A DNA stretch of 64,000 bases, taken from NCBI RefSeq assembly GCF_003994235.2, contig NZ_RYFG02000101.1, positions 1 to 64,000 of the forward strand. Direction: 5' to 3'. Position numbers and translations under genes: made by a program. How positions within the stretch are numbered: position 1 is the first letter of the stretch; every line of letters begins with the position of its first letter. Below are positions 63,242 to 64,000 of this stretch, piece by piece. Source of the stretch: Candidatus Methylobacter oryzae (GTDB lineage: Bacteria; Pseudomonadota; Gammaproteobacteria; Methylococcales; Methylomonadaceae). The notes beneath the pieces were generated by a model. That model ran no database searches. It was not told the origin of the DNA and worked only from the letters and a program-made list of their open reading frames with translations.

Positions 63242-64000
63242 CTAGGGCGACCACGCCGGTTCGCGGATTTCATTGCTGTCAAATACCAGCTTTTGTTGCA
63301 TTTTACCATCCAATGATACAGCCGATAAATAACCCGCACTGCCTTTTCGGGAGGCATATAAAATCATACTGCCGTTCGGCGCAAAACTTGGAGACTCGTC
63401 TGATCGGCCATCGGTAATGACATTAACCGCCTTAGTTGCCAAATCCATAACGGCAATACGATAATCGCTGCCATTACCATGCACCATTGCTATACTTCTA
63501 CCGTCCGGTGAAAAGCTGGCCCTGGCATTGTAATTCCCAGAGAATGTCAGCCTCCTTTCGTCACCGCCTTGGCTCGACATAATATACAACTGCGGCTTTC
63601 CTCCTCTATCAGAGGTAAAAACGATACTGCTGCCATCGGGGGACCAAGTCGGCTCGGTATCGATTGCAAAGCTTCTAGTCAATTTAGTTAAAGAGCGCGT
63701 TACCAAATTCAACACAAAAATATCCGGGTTGCCGTCTTTAGATAAGGTCAACGCCAATTTTGCTCCGTCCGGAGACCAAGAGGGCGCGCCATTGATACCC
63801 GGAAATTCGGCAACCCTGACTCTCTCACCGGTAGCCAGAGTCTGGATATAGACTGCTGCTGACTTTTTCTCAAATGAAACGTAAGCTATTTTTCTACCAT
63901 CAGGCGACCATGCCGGAGACATCAACGGTTCTACGGACGACGCTATAGTTTGCGCATTAAAACCATCCGCATCTGAAACTTGCAGTTTATGAGTGCTTTG
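63242..64000 (-). CDS. tolB: Tol-Pal system protein TolB (partial)
   Basis: The last 252 codons of TolB: beta-propeller repeats with the family's repeated SWSPDG / SFSPDG motif ([52 protein letters not shown]). The frame continues past the window's end ([14 protein letters not shown]... upstream), so the N-terminal domain is not seen. TolB is a periplasmic partner of Pal. Confidence 0.96.
   Translation of the reverse strand, partial: QSTHKLQVSDADGFNAQTIASSVEPLMSPAWSPDGRKIAYVSFEKKSAAVYIQTLATGERVRVAEFPGINGAPSWSPDGAKLALTLSKDGNPDIFVLNLVTRSLTKLTRSFAIDTEPTWSPDGSSIVFTSDRGGKPQLYIMSSQGGDERRLTFSGNYNARASFSPDGRSIAMVHGNGSDYRIAVMDLATKAVNVITDGRSDESPSFAPNGSMILYASRKGSAGYLSAVSLDGKMQQKLVFDSNEIREPAWSP

Noticed and set aside
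1-64000. CRISPR arrays, rRNA genes and prophage structural genes
   Set aside because: No regularly spaced direct repeats, no rRNA-like conserved stretches and no capsid/tail/terminase frames were seen.

Overview
This window is a chromosomal segment of a gammaproteobacterium, most likely a methanotroph of the Methylococcales. The gammaproteobacterial assignment rests on gene order: lptM-lysA-dapF-DUF484-xerC and tolB-pal-cpoB-queE-queC-tRNA-Lys. The methanotroph assignment is an inference from a copper-type locus (OprC-like outer-membrane receptor, large surface di-haem cytochrome c peroxidase, small secreted proteins) resembling the copper-repressible CorA/CorB and SACCP proteins of methanotrophs. 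No methane monooxygenase gene is present, so the assignment stays provisional.

Layout. 1-3.3 kb: a PepSY-like secreted protein, then an iron-storage cluster (bacterioferritin-associated ferredoxin and two complementary bacterioferritin subunits) with a Fur-box-like site. 2.3-14.9 kb: a sulfate uptake region on the minus strand (yezD, porin, two sulfate-binding proteins, cysT, cysW, cysA, cysB-like), with a second cysB-like copy about 4.5 kb further on and a GGDEF-EAL protein between the copies. 15.3-19.4 kb: lysine/peptidoglycan precursor genes and xerC. 19.5-24.7 kb: two conserved membrane or hypothetical proteins, dinB, darP, a ComEA-like protein and ugd. 24.9-36.4 kb: relA, polA, an HDOD protein, an MBL-fold hydrolase, engB, cytochrome c4, dsbA, a diguanylate cyclase and a DUF2058 protein. 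36.6-37.6 kb: an apparently intact IS982-family element with a 7-bp target duplication. 38.0-44.4 kb: the putative copper locus.

45-60.3 kb is an AT-richer accessory island. It holds an IS256-like transposase scrap, a tightly coupled dcm - giant two-GHKL ATPase - vsr operon, a truncated copy of the DUF2058 gene, IS21-like terminal repeats, a decayed tyrosine recombinase, a HipA-like kinase/DUF3037 pair, a UvrD-like helicase, and a cryptic integrated element (Rep-like protein, unknown 341-aa protein, AlpA-like regulator, DNA-binding protein, 5' stub of an integrase). The island ends at the 3' side of tRNA-Lys(UUU). Beyond it lie queC, queE, cpoB, pal and tolB; tolB runs off the window.

The core half is sprinkled with intergenic palindromic repeats of at least three kinds. 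The most distinctive is a two-hairpin, REP-like element of about 55 bp found at five sites; one copy sits in the loop of a terminator hairpin. The best candidates for less-described biology are the dcm/GHKL/vsr operon, the OprC-peroxidase-secreted protein copper locus, and the two-hairpin repeat family.
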